From positions 806,001 through 870,000 of the forward strand of contig CM049992.1 of assembly GCA_016630955.3 (NCBI GenBank): DNA of 64,000 bases. The letters run 5' to 3'. Under the pieces are notes generated by a model. That model did not search any database. It was given only the letters and a program-made list of their open reading frames with translations, and was not told where the DNA came from. The position numbers and the translations under genes are program-made. Positions 50,244 to 60,269 of this stretch are shown piece by piece; position 1 is the first letter of the stretch, and every line of letters starts with the position of its first letter. The stretch is from Didymella arachidicola. Taxonomy: Eukaryota > Ascomycota > Dothideomycetes > Pleosporales > Didymellaceae.

Positions 50244-52107
50244 ACGTACATGTACAACGAGCGGACCGGTCAACGAGCGGGCCACTTTTGCCAAGACCAC
50301 ACCAAAACTCCCCCTATTATGGCCCAAAACACTACAAACTGGCGCTGCATAAGGCAAAACAAGCTGTAATATTACTAAGAGACCTCTTCTACAGCATTCT
50401 TGCACGTTCGCGCGTTGTGCCCACTCTCTCCGCACCGTCCACAGCGTCGTTGGGATGGTTCACCTCCTTCAGCCCGAACCTGCTTCTTTGCCTTCTTACC
50501 ATCACTACGCGCGCTAAACTCCTGCAGAGCAGCTATCCGCTGGCCCTCTTCAACCGCAAGGCTTCCCTTAGCTTGAATACGCTTTCTTTTGTGCGATTTA
50601 CGTCGCGTGGCGGCCTTATTAGCCGCTCGAAGCTCAGTAATCTCCTGTTGTGCCAAAACCAGCTTGTGCGCAATAATTGCTGCCCCCTTTGAGACCTTCT
50701 CAAACGCTTCAACTATAGAGGTTGGTGAGCTATTAACATGCGTCTGAATCCTCTTCTTCACAAGCGTTGATTGCGACCCAAATTCCAGGGTATTGCTTGG
50801 GGTTTGCGACTGCCAGAGCGGGCTGTTTTGGGGGAGTGGTGGCGATGGGGTGCGCAGCTTCACATCCAGGGCCAATATGACGCGATCTGGGGCAAAGGGA
50901 GCCAATCCGGCCCCTCGGAACCCTCCTTGAATGTTGCTAGGGGTAATAGCTTTCTTGTGAGCCGCTACAAAGCATGGGAGGAACTCCTGCTTTGTAATGT
51001 GGTTGATCCGGTTGCGCATAAGCTCATTAACCTCAACCCCGTACGCCTTCTTCAGAGGGCCAAAACAAGCCACATCAAGTGGCTGAAGGAGGTGCGATGA
51101 GTGCGGAGGCATGCATAGGATCACAATCTTCTGATCCTTGCAGTATTGCGTGAATTCTGGAGTGTTGTGGCTCCCATGACCGTCAATAATCAGCAACCGG
51201 TGGCTGCCAACAGTGCGCGCCTTTGTATACCTGTCAAAGTGCTTCAACCAGTCAAAACCAAGCTCATTGGTAGTCCAGCCGTTCTCAGAGATGGCAATAC
51301 TCCAATCTTGGGGCAGGTTGTTGTCCTTGTACCAGCTGGACTGGTGTTGGCGGGCTTTGAAGATGATGTAGGGTGGAATAGCCCATCCTGTGGCATTAAT
51401 GCCCTCAATGACTGTTACCCACTCCCGGTTGCCTGGCTGGACCTGCTTTGCTCGTCCTAGTTTCTCTGCATCTGTTACAACAACTCCGGTGGATATCTGG
51501 CCCATCATGAAGCCTGTCTCGTCAAAGTTGTACGTGTCGTTGTCCTGGATGCCATACTTGACTTTGGTAGTAGCTACAAGGTTGAACCAGCCCTGTATAA
51601 CCTCAGGGTCCTCGCAGAGGGCTCGCTTGTAGTCATACTTGCGATTAAAAACTGTTTTGAGCTCCTCCTGACGCGAAACAAACCTGCTGGCCCACCTTGG
51701 GCCAACAGGGGCCAAACTGCGCTCTTTCAGCAGAGAATTGGCCATATCAGCCACAAATTCAAGCCGGGGGGACTCTCCTCGCGTAACCAGCTCAAGTATG
51801 CGCATAACAATCACCTGCTCCTCAGCGCTGGTTAGATTCCGTAAGTTGGCCATAATATTAACGCGTGAAGGTCGTCCAGCGCGTCGTTGGTGTAGTGTAG
51901 TTCGAGAGACGCTGTAGATAGCTGCAGCGCGTCGCTCTGAGAGATTCGCGTCTTGTTTGAGAGCTTGGAGCGCAAGCTGTATCTGACGCTCGTTTGACGC
52001 GTTAAACTGTACTTGTTGTGGAGGCATTAGTGTAGGGAGGGAGTTTTGGTGTGGTCTTGGCAAAAGTGGCCCGCTCGTTGACCGGTCCGCTCGTTGTACA
52101 TGTACGT
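50244..52107 (-). mobile_element. pogo/Fot1-like DNA transposon, apparently intact (family 5)
   Basis: 1,864 bp with perfect 69-bp inverted repeats (50244-50312 and 52039-52107) beginning ACGTACATGTACAACGAG, flanked by TA. Confidence 0.93.
50375..52027 (-). CDS. pogo/Fot1-like transposase with CCHC zinc knuckle, 550 aa
   Basis: The start MPPQQVQFNASNERQ at 52027 is chosen because the longer frame (to 52162) runs through the terminal repeat and into flanking DNA. Helix-turn-helix (SERRAAAIYSVSRTTLHQRR), CENP-B-like region (SPRLEFVADMANSLLKER), DDE core (YNFDETGFMMGQ, LLIIDGHGSHNT, SSHLLQPLDVACFGPLK) and the C-terminal knuckle CGRCGESGHNARTC are present. No stops. Length matches families 3 and 4. 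Confidence 0.93.
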   Translation of the reverse strand: MPPQQVQFNASNERQIQLALQALKQDANLSERRAAAIYSVSRTTLHQRRAGRPSRVNIMANLRNLTSAEEQVIVMRILELVTRGESPRLEFVADMANSLLKERSLAPVGPRWASRFVSRQEELKTVFNRKYDYKRALCEDPEVIQGWFNLVATTKVKYGIQDNDTYNFDETGFMMGQISTGVVVTDAEKLGRAKQVQPGNREWVTVIEGINATGWAIPPYIIFKARQHQSSWYKDNNLPQDWSIAISENGWTTNELGFDWLKHFDRYTKARTVGSHRLLIIDGHGSHNTPEFTQYCKDQKIVILCMPPHSSHLLQPLDVACFGPLKKAYGVEVNELMRNRINHITKQEFLPCFVAAHKKAITPSNIQGGFRGAGLAPFAPDRVILALDVKLRTPSPPLPQNSPLWQSQTPSNTLEFGSQSTLVKKRIQTHVNSSPTSIVEAFEKVSKGAAIIAHKLVLAQQEITELRAANKAATRRKSHKRKRIQAKGSLAVEEGQRIAALQEFSARSDGKKAKKQVRAEGGEPSQRRCGRCGESGHNARTCKNAVEEVS

Positions 52108-52470
52108 TAAGCACTACGCTACTGTTTTCAGTTGTTGATAGCCCCTGATAGCTTCTTTGCAATAGAAATTGGCCGGCCGATTATTTTACAGAGACCTAGC
52201 ACCCTCTGTAAATAAATCGGCGGATTTGTATAAGAGAAAATCAGCGCGCCGATTAACCTTACCTCTTCTAGTAACCAAGAGGCTATTCTAACCTTATTTC
52301 TTAGCGTGGAGCCTTTTCTCTCACAGAAATCGTTTGAAGTAAACACCCCCCTATTTTCTGATTATTTTTTGTGCAAAACTGTGAAATTTCTCTGATTTCT
52401 TTACAATTCTTCTGATTTCTGTAAAATTGTCCGATTTTTAATCGGAGAATCGTTCAAAGTAAACAGGCCC

Positions 52471-52788
52471 TTAGGCGATGCGGGATTGGCGCAAGCAGAA
52501 GCCGTGCCAAGGCACAGGATCGTTCGTTTTGTAAGCGCATGTTCTAGAAATACTAGCTTTTTTGGGCAAATGCCAAGCTCCTTCGTGCAATATTTGACGT
52601 TGACTTTTGCGCTCTTGCCCTTGGCGATGCAGAGTGCCTGACGCCCTTCTGCGACCAGCCTTATGTCGATGCGTCTGAGAGATGTGGAGGATCATGACAG
52701 TGAAGAGTATAAGAGAGGGCATTATGATGTGTTTGAGCACTCACTTTCGACCTTCTTATACATAATTTGAGTTCCCCTACACGCGGAC
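52471..52788. other. intergenic, no gene recognised
   Basis: Between the TIR element and the NmrA relic. Nothing recognised. Confidence 0.5.
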
Positions 52789-53775
52789 ATGATGATTAAA
52801 GTTGCAATCGCGGGGGGTACCGCCCCACAGCTCGGTAGAGCCATGGTCACAGGCATCCAAGACTATCCTAACCAGCTACAAGCAATTGTCTGAACAAGAC
52901 CGAGCTCCAGGGTTCCATCATGGTTGGAGAGGCTGAACACAGATGTAAGTCGGATGGACTACATGTCTGAGGAATCTCTTGTGGAAGCACTGAGTGATGT
53001 GCACACAGTAGGTCAAGCCTGGAGTTGGGCGATCAGCGGCTGACAGCGAGAGGTTATATCGACAGTCGGCGCAGACAACTGGGTTGAGGTTTAAAAGAAC
53101 CTACTGCGAGCCAGCATACGTGCCGGGGTCAGGCGTTTCGCACCTCCAGAATTCGCTGCTGGTAAGAACGCAGCAAAGACTATCGATGTCATGCGTCCAA
53201 CCCTCGAAGTCATGGATGCATGCCGTGCTGCCCAGAAACTTGAGATCGCTGGTTTCCACATTGGTCTCGTTATGAATTACCTGGGTTTCGGTGCCCCCTA
53301 CAACGAAGAAGATATTATCCACGGTATCGCCTTTGAGTGGCCCGTGGTCTGGGACATGAATAACATGAGAGCAAGGATTCCGTTGTCGCCAGAAGGAAGC
53401 ATTCCACGGCTGTCTTTAACCGAGCTCAGCGACGTTGGTCGCTTCACCGCTGCAGCATGTCTTCTGCCCAAAGGTGCTTGCAAGGAGGAGTTCAATTTCG
53501 TTGGCGAGACAATCCGGATGGACGACGTCGTAAAGATTATTGAGGAGGTGCGCGGGCAGAAGATGGAGGTCAGATATCGCCCGTACAAGCAGATATTGGA
53601 AGAAAAGGCGGAGGAGACCGTTGCGTGGCCCAACAAGTTCTGGCTGCAAGCTGAGCTCGTGCACGCGCTTGACAAGGCTGGGGAGGGCGTGATCGAACCA
53701 GTCTACAACGATTTGGTGCCTCAGGTCAGGCCGACCTCGGTGGATGACTACCTTAAGAAGTTTTGGTCACCGTAA
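52789..53775 (+). pseudogene. NmrA-like / isoflavone-reductase-like gene, broken
   Basis: Starts MMIKVAIAGGTAPQLGRAMV, an NmrA-type Rossmann motif. The frame then meets an early TGA (after NQLQAIV), a further stop near 53040 and frame changes before 53190. From there an intact 194-residue stretch runs to the stop at 53773-53775: AAQKLEIAGFHIGLVMNYLG, LSDVGRFTAAACLLPKGAC, NFVGETIRMDDVVKIIEEV, VDDYLKKFW. The C-terminal two thirds therefore remain clean while the cofactor-binding end is lost. Splicing cannot be excluded as a partial rescue, but I found no intron set that restores the N-terminus. Confidence 0.7.
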
Positions 53776-54743
53776 CTTCTTTCAAGCGTCAAACGAACAA
53801 ATAGCTGCTCGTGTTAGCATGAAGACCCCGTTGTGAAAGAGTGATTGTGCCATGCTCGGTGGAAAGGACGCCGCAAAGTAGGGGCGGCACTTAGCCACCG
53901 CATTTGCGCGCAAGCAACGCGTCTGTCCTTCATTACCCCGCCTCGACAACCTCACCCATGGCAATGCGCCGAGATAGAATTGATACAACGGAGGAGCAGT
54001 TCGGAATAACGTGCTGATGTGCGTACCAGAAAAGGGCCGTTATCTTCACTCACATTGTGCGTCAGAACGCGTGCGATCGCTGCAGGGATCAGGTTGCGCC
54101 CACAATGCTGCACAATCCTTTTCCAACATCTTCGAGTCTTTGATGACTCGCATCGATCCAGGTCATTGAGCACAATCTTTCAACCTCAAGTGCAGTGAGC
54201 ATTGCCTGTATTTGTCAAGCATGCTCAGTCGAACATTCGAGCCATGAGGCTATATCCAAGTTCGATGCTTGGAACGGCCAGTGGTGCGCGTACGCGCCAT
54301 CACCAAACGGCCTCTGACAGGTAACGGCGCGGACTATGCAGGTACGGAACGGCTGTTAGATCTTCTCATGCGGAACTGCAGAGTCGAGACCTGTAAGCGC
54401 AGATCATGGGTGGATGCTCCATTCTGGTAGGCTACAGGCAGTGGGTAAAGGCGCCTACCCTGATCGTATATGTCGCAAACACCTTTGATGAAGGAGTCGA
54501 CGGTCGGTCGCAGTCAGGCAGCAAGTTGACCATGGCGGCGGAGTACAGACTGCTCGTAAGTATAAGTATCGACCTGCGCATGCGCAACAAGTTCAAACAT
54601 CGCTATCGCTACAGTTCCTTTACTTTCATTTTATTGCATCTTACATTCATTCAGAGTCTGGCCACTCATTCTTTAACATTTGAGTAATCTTTACTGCACT
54701 ATATCCTATCTTCCAATATCATAACGACTCTCTTCCAGCCAAC
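53776..54743. other. intergenic, no gene recognised
   Basis: Promoter region of the small secreted protein gene on its right side. A pyrimidine-rich leader (ACTCTCTTCCAGCCAAC) directly precedes the ATG. Confidence 0.5.
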
Positions 54744-55248
54744 ATGAAATCCACGATCATTGCTTTCGCCCTCTTCGCAGCCACCTTCGGCGCTCCAGTA
54801 CGCCGCCAGACTGTCAACCTCCAAACTTTCACCGGCAATCTCGGTGGTATTGCAGCTACACCGGTTCAGAATTCCGGCGATGCAAAGCGTCCGTTCCAAG
54901 TGAAGGGTGATACCTTCGTGAACCTGAGCGCTGCACTGGCGCGCAGCTGCGACCAGCAGTTCAATGCTTGTGCGAATGCTGCCAATGGAGGAGACCAGAC
55001 TTTGAGCCTATCTCAGTGCAATTCACAGAAAGGTTTGCTCAACATGAGGACTGAAATCCACGTTACGAGCTGACGAATGCACAGACCAGTGTGATGCCGC
55101 CAGTCAGTCTGGTGCGGGAGCAGCACAAGGCAATGCCCAAGCAGGAGGCACAGGCAATGCCAATGCCGGTGGAAACAACGCTGCAAACAACAACACCAAT
55201 GCTGATGGGAGCAATGCTGCAGCTGGAAATGCTGCCTCGTGCACTTGA
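54744..55248 (+). CDS. small secreted protein, Ala/Asn/Gly-rich tail
   Basis: Two exons, 54744-55032 and 55085-55248, with a 52-bp intron (GTTTGC..CACAG). The product is 150 residues. Signal peptide MKSTIIAFALFAATFG, then APV and a dibasic RR at residues 20-21, a possible Kex2 site. Cysteines occur in two spaced pairs (CDQQFNAC and, across the intron, CNSQKDQC) plus one three residues from the C-terminus (CT at the end). The last ~45 residues are low-complexity Gly/Asn/Ala. Such proteins are widespread in ascomycetes and mostly uncharacterised; an effector or wall role would be speculation. The unspliced frame ends at a different stop, and the spliced model is preferred because the Cys-x6-Cys pattern is repeated. 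Confidence 0.75.
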
Positions 55249-58200
55249 TTGAACCACGGCAAGATGTTCGGCGCGCAGACATAGCTCAACACCAGATCGC
55301 ATGTATCCCGACAAAATCGCAAATTTTTAATATATAATCATGCGCGTGAGTGACCACTGATTCGACCTTGTGGTCCCGACGGACGTCAGCTGCTTGCTCT
55401 CCATAGCTCACAACTCCTTAGCGTGCGTCTACATAAAGGATGGAGGCTTCTATAAGCCTCAACTATAGCCAGTGTTACAGCAAGAGCTCGAGCATTGTCA
55501 AGACTCGATCAGCGGCCTAGCCCAGGAGGAGGAAACTGATGCCAATTCGCATGAGCACCAGCAGCTGACAGTCGGTCAACTTTGCAGCCAGCGCTCGCTT
55601 TGAGGACACTGGAGGAAAACGAAAGGCCGATGCTCTTGCCACCAGCACATAATCACATGCAATGCTTTATTAGTTACCTGATGAGCGGACCGACCTAGGA
55701 AAGAACAACCCGATTTAGAATACAATGGTGATCCTTGAAGACGAGTGTATTGCGTTGAGATCAAAGTCAGATATGCTCTTGTCAGAGCTGGAGAATGAAC
55801 TGAAGGCAGATTGGCGAAGCTCAGGACGAGTGTTTTGGGAGAGAGAAGAGCTTTGATAGGAAGAATTTACGCGGAATATGATGAGGTGGTGGATGTGCAG
55901 AGAAGGGCCAAGGGCCTGGTTGAGCAGTACCTGCAGACCAGAGCATGATTGGAGCATCTTAAGGAAAGCAAAAGGGGCGTGTAGATGAGTGTTTCGGATA
56001 AAAATTTCAGTTCAAATCGTCCCATAAGCTCGACGGCATGGTCTGATACATGCTGCTGTGGCATGTTTAAGAACGATCAACCCTCCGCAAGCCACAAAAC
56101 TCACGCCTGAGTCCTGCCTACAAAGATCGCATGGACGTATCTAGTCTTCGAGCGTGATCTCTCACGTTGAGGTCGTCCGACCAGCTTAGAGTGAGAGTAC
56201 CTATACCGCAGTTGGCGTTTTGGACGCTCTCCAAGGACTGTTATGATCAGTCCAAGCGCTCCATGTGCAAACAACAAGTGAGCTTTACATCGGCTGCTGC
56301 ACTCGGCCATGTCCTCTTCTAAGTCGATCGCGATGCGTCGGCAACGTAAAGCGTAAGAAGAGACGTCGATAGCATTGACAGGCTTGCGTACCCTACGTTG
56401 TTGGAATGAGATTGACGATCCTGCCGAGAGCGCGCTGCGACAGCATCTTGGCCACCTCCTGTCTGCTTGGTTGTCAGGCTAAAAGTCTTGTTCTATACCA
56501 AGAGCTGTCTGCCCCTACCAAGGGTGCCTGACTTCTTGGGAGCTGATCAAGAGTGGGTTTTGCGGGGGGACAGCTGGGCAGTGGGTCTTCTCCACATTAA
56601 CGTCTTCCAAGAGATGCCAGATGAACCCTACCGGTAACGGTGCTTGGTACTGTCGACCTTGATTGTGTGCGCAACAAAACCTCGCCTTTGGTGTTGAGTG
56701 CGCTGGAGACGGGGGACAAGACGCGGCTGCATTCGAGTGCCATCGCCGTTCCAGTCCCCTAGCTTTGATGCCTCGTATCAGAGGCATTGCAAATAGCGTT
56801 CTTTGCCAAGTCGCGAGCCGTAATTGCTGTTGATGAAGGGCTGATAGTCTCCTCAGTTTGGCGACCCCCCGATTTGGGGTTTCTGACCCCTCGAAGCTTC
56901 CAACACCCAATCACTCTTCCACCTCAACGCCTTGTCGCCTTTAGCACCTCGCGCAATGCACCTCGCGCAACGCACCTGAGACCATCATCTTACCCAGACT
57001 TGTGGAGGAGCTTGACTTACTAGCTGATCTATAATGACGAGTCGACAATTGAACGCTGAGACGGCCGAACTCTGGATTGCATCAGCCACCCGATGCCTGC
57101 CTGCCATTCAGCAACAAGCATTGCCAATAACGCACAGGCTCAAATGTCGAATCGACTGCAAGGTTCACGAACAGGGCACACAGTCCGCTTCGCCAAGATT
57201 GAGGTTGTCGCACCTTCGTTCGAGATCTCGTCCCGATCGAGCTAGTCCTGGCCAAACCGCACCTGAACGCCTAGCGCATCACCCATCTCAAACCTCGAGC
57301 AGCGTTTACAGAGCCATGTCCCCAACTCGTATCTCAGTCAAGCTTCTCAGGCTCCGCTAACACAACACGTGGTCTGTCGCAGCAAAAGCTTTTCCCAGCG
57401 AAGCTCAAGCGCCAAGGCATCCTCCTGGCACAGTGATCTCCACACGAACGCTGTGGAGAAACGCCCATTGCCAAGGAGGCCGCTATTTTGAACCTGCACG
57501 ATTCTAAACCGCCACAACCATATTGAAGCTCGTCCAAGAGCTGTCCCGTCCTTTCTTTGCGCAGTGCGCACTTGGCAATGCCCGCCTGGTGGGGCATCTA
57601 CAGCCTTGGAACCTCAAGCCTCCCTGAAAGCTTCCCCACAAATGTAGGCGTTACACGTGAGCTTGGCTTTGCACTCGGTCTACTAGTACGCTCTCAAGAA
57701 TCATATCGATGATCAAATCGAGCGTCAAGGATGCTGTACATGCCGGCTTACCATCAGGAGCACCCTCCACTGCATTCGCGAAGGAGTCGCATCCATGGCG
57801 GACATGTTGCAAGATCTTTCTCCAGTAGACATGCAGTATTGAATTCTCAGATTCGTCAAGTTTCTCTCCTCCGCGGGCGAAGTCCACGATGCTCCAGACC
57901 GCGCTGGTCTCCACCTTGTTGGTCTCTGCGCGCCCAGCTGTACCTCAGGACAGCTTCCACGCTTATCGTTGCTTGGCTCCGCATCACAGAAGTTTCAAGC
58001 ACACTTCAAACAGCGGTATAAGCTTGGCAACGAGGCTGCAGAAGCAGCTTCTGCCATGCCTGCCACGGGTATGCTTGCATGGTCTTGAGGCTCTTGGCAT
58101 GGCCTCACAGAAGTTTCAACCTCACCCCAAACAGCCGCACGGCCTTGGCGGGGTCGAGCAGATCCACCGCACACATCAGGGCTTCGTATACACGCTGCAG

Positions 58201-58387
58201 TGTATATAAGATCCAGAAGGATGCACTTCTTCAGAACTCCAGTCCGGTCACTCCATTCACATCGAACCATCCATTCAACCAAAATCAGTCGCCGGCGACC
58301 TTTCACAAAATCTTCAAACGATCACTAAATCGACATTGAATCCAAACATCGCTAGTCGCCTCCAAAAATCCAAACAACAATACCAAG
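55249..58387. other. 3.1-kb intergenic region, no gene recognised
   Basis: Many short ORFs on both strands, none convincing. An imperfect direct repeat of ~45 bp (TCACAGAAGTTTCAA.. near 57985 and 58102) lies near the right end. A long pyrimidine- and A-rich leader precedes the next gene. Confidence 0.5.
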
Positions 58388-59065
58388 ATGCTTCCTCAAC
58401 AGGTTCTCCTCGCTGTTCTCGCAGCCGTCTCCGTCTCGGCCGTTCCCCTCAACATCAACCTTGGCGCCTACTCCCCTGCCCTGGTAGTCGGTGATGGAGA
58501 GATATCTCTGGGAAGCAAAGAATCGGCATCAGAGCTGATGGCCACTCTCGCCTCGGGCGCAGCCTCCAAGCCCGGAGGCGAAGGACAAGGTGCGCAAGCA
58601 GCCCAGCCGGCCGCCACTCCTGCGGCCGCACCCCCCAAAGAGGGAGGAAAGCCTGCTGAAGGAAAGCCCGCTGAAGGAAAACCAGGTGCCAAACGATCTG
58701 TAAACCTCCGCCGCGCAGTCGAGACACTCCTCGGAAAGCGCGCGCCCAGCCCAGCGGAGCAGCAGCTCAGCGCCGTCGAGGACGCCATGCAGTGGATCAA
58801 GCGCGATCTCCAGGGCTTTAACGCTGCCCTCGGCTACGCTAAGGAGGCCATGAAGAACTCGCCCAAGATCGAGATGGGCTCAGAGAACGCAGGTGTCGGC
58901 CTTGTCGTCAGCCCCGGTGTCAACGTCCCGCAGAACTCGGCTGCCAACGGCGCAAAGGCAGGCGGCAAGGCGAAGCGCGACGCCGAGGCCGGTGCAGAAG
59001 TCGAGGTTGCAGACGAGGAAGACAACGCGCCCAAGATGACTCTTGTTGCCATTACCGAAGTGTAA
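58388..59065 (+). CDS. secreted Ala/Lys-rich protein with several Kex2-type sites
   Basis: Single exon, 225 residues. Signal peptide MLPQQVLLAVLAAVSVSAVP. A disordered Pro/Ala/Gly/Lys region around residues 60-105 contains a near-tandem GKPAEGKPAEGKPGAKR. Lys-Arg pairs follow at GAKR/SVN, LGKR/APS, WIKR/DLQ and KAKR/DAE, cutting the rest into pieces of roughly 15-60 residues if processed by Kex2. The C-terminus is acidic (AGAEVEVADEEDNAP). No domain recognised. The start is the only ATG giving a leader and is preceded by CCAAG. Processing is inference. Confidence 0.7.
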   Translation: MLPQQVLLAVLAAVSVSAVPLNINLGAYSPALVVGDGEISLGSKESASELMATLASGAASKPGGEGQGAQAAQPAATPAAAPPKEGGKPAEGKPAEGKPGAKRSVNLRRAVETLLGKRAPSPAEQQLSAVEDAMQWIKRDLQGFNAALGYAKEAMKNSPKIEMGSENAGVGLVVSPGVNVPQNSAANGAKAGGKAKRDAEAGAEVEVADEEDNAPKMTLVAITEV

Positions 59066-60139
59066 ACGATACCTCGAACGATACCCTCAAGTGATATAAT
59101 GTTTTCAGTCATCAGCGTGTTTTGCCTTCAATCGTCTTTGCACGATATTCAGCGATGGGTCAGGAGTTCCAGGCACCAAAATCAGGCCTGTGATTTTACA
59201 GCACGGCAAATATTTACTCAATACGAAATATGTGATCAGTCCAGCCAGTTCTCCTCTCGCATTCCATCTCGCTGACAGCCCTCCTCAACACACACACAGC
59301 ACACCTCTGCCGTCGAGATCGATATCTGGGCCGCATCGGCCCGCGCCCCTGGCCCCACACGCATGACACTGTGCATGGAGCTGGCGGCGGAGTGGAGTGG
59401 AGTGCCGTGTGGCAGCCCGACTTCAGAATCGTATGTATGCGGCTCTGCTCAAGCACCAGCCAAGTCTCACCGCGGTCTCACCTCATCGTGAGGCGCTTGG
59501 CGGGAGAAGCGAGTCAGGCGACGCCGTTACCGGTCTTGAAACAGCAACATGCGTAAGCACGCGGCGAGTGACTTGGGGCGATTGGCCAGTAGACTGTGAC
59601 TTCCACGGCGTCGCTCGCCGGTCAGAGAAACCCATACGTTTGTCGGGAATGTGTGGGAATGTCCCTGTCGACTGTCGAGGGAGCACTTGTCGAACCGTAG
59701 TACATGCACCATCAGCGAGAGATGTCGGTGATGTTCAGAGTTAAGGCGGCATGTGCCATGCACTGCGGTTTGGGACGTTTTGGTACCAAAAGCTATGGCA
59801 CATTACGCGCGGCTTTGGACTGCGATCATATATACACTACCAATCTACCGGTCGCAGTCTCGTATTGGTGTAGGTATTGTCCTTGCCTTTATTGATCAAG
59901 CTCGACGTCCCATACTACCCGTTGCAGTCTTTTATCGGCCTATGCATTGTTTCTGACTTTATTGAGCAAGTCGGACCGCTCAAAGTCACTTCTATATCCA
60001 ATCGTTGGACCAACAACGCCTACAATCATTCTACAACAGTGCTATAGATCTACGCACTACCTTGATTCAGGACGAGCAGGTTGCTTAAGTCTTCACCATG
60101 CTCCGATCCTATCGTTGATACATGCAAGTTGTGTATCTA
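59066..60139. other. intergenic with a degenerate tandem duplication
   Basis: No gene recognised. It contains a ~68-bp imperfect direct repeat (59837-59976). Confidence 0.5.
59837..59976. repeat. imperfect ~68-bp tandem duplication
   Basis: Two adjacent, diverged copies sharing CTACC.G.CGCAGTCT-like and TTTATTGA.CAAG.TCG-like blocks. No coding signal. Confidence 0.5.
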
Positions 60140-60262
60140 TGTTAGCCAGCATCACGTGCTCTGTTACATAATCATCTGTAGGGTGTATATTCCCTCTTCC
60201 CCTCATTAGATAGGGAAAAAACGTAGTCCCTCTTTTCTACGCCTTGCCTCTGCCCGCACACA
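60140..60262 (+). repeat. solo LTR of the same copia family
   Basis: 123 bp, TGTTAGCC..GCACACA, nearly identical to the LTRs of copies A and B apart from a few changes (GGGAAAAAACG in place of GGAAACAACC, and CCTTGCC in place of CCTGGCC). It is flanked by ATCTA at 60135-60139 and 60263-60267, a perfect 5-bp duplication. This is the product expected of LTR-LTR recombination after a third insertion. Confidence 0.93.
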
Positions 60263-60269
60263 ATCTATA

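Larger units (their letters stand above)
50197..52470. mobile_element. older TIR element (Harbinger- or hAT-like MITE) split by a pogo insertion
   Basis: The ends GGGCCTGTTTACTT (50197) and its complement (ending 52470) form a 14-bp inverted repeat. The element's own DNA is 50197-50243 and 52108-52470. An internal copy of a similar end (complement GTGTTTACTTCAAACGATTT, near 52326-52350) suggests two related elements or a rearranged end. I could not identify a target duplication, so the superfamily is left open. Confidence 0.55.

Noticed and set aside
52028..52162. N-terminal extension of the 50.4-kb transposase
   Set aside because: It is encoded by the terminal inverted repeat and by flanking DNA beyond the TA; the internal ATG at 52027 matches the relatives' lengths.
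56515..58306. Cluster of 75-130-codon ORFs in the 3.1-kb intergenic region
   Set aside because: They overlap on both strands, have unbiased composition and no recognisable motif.
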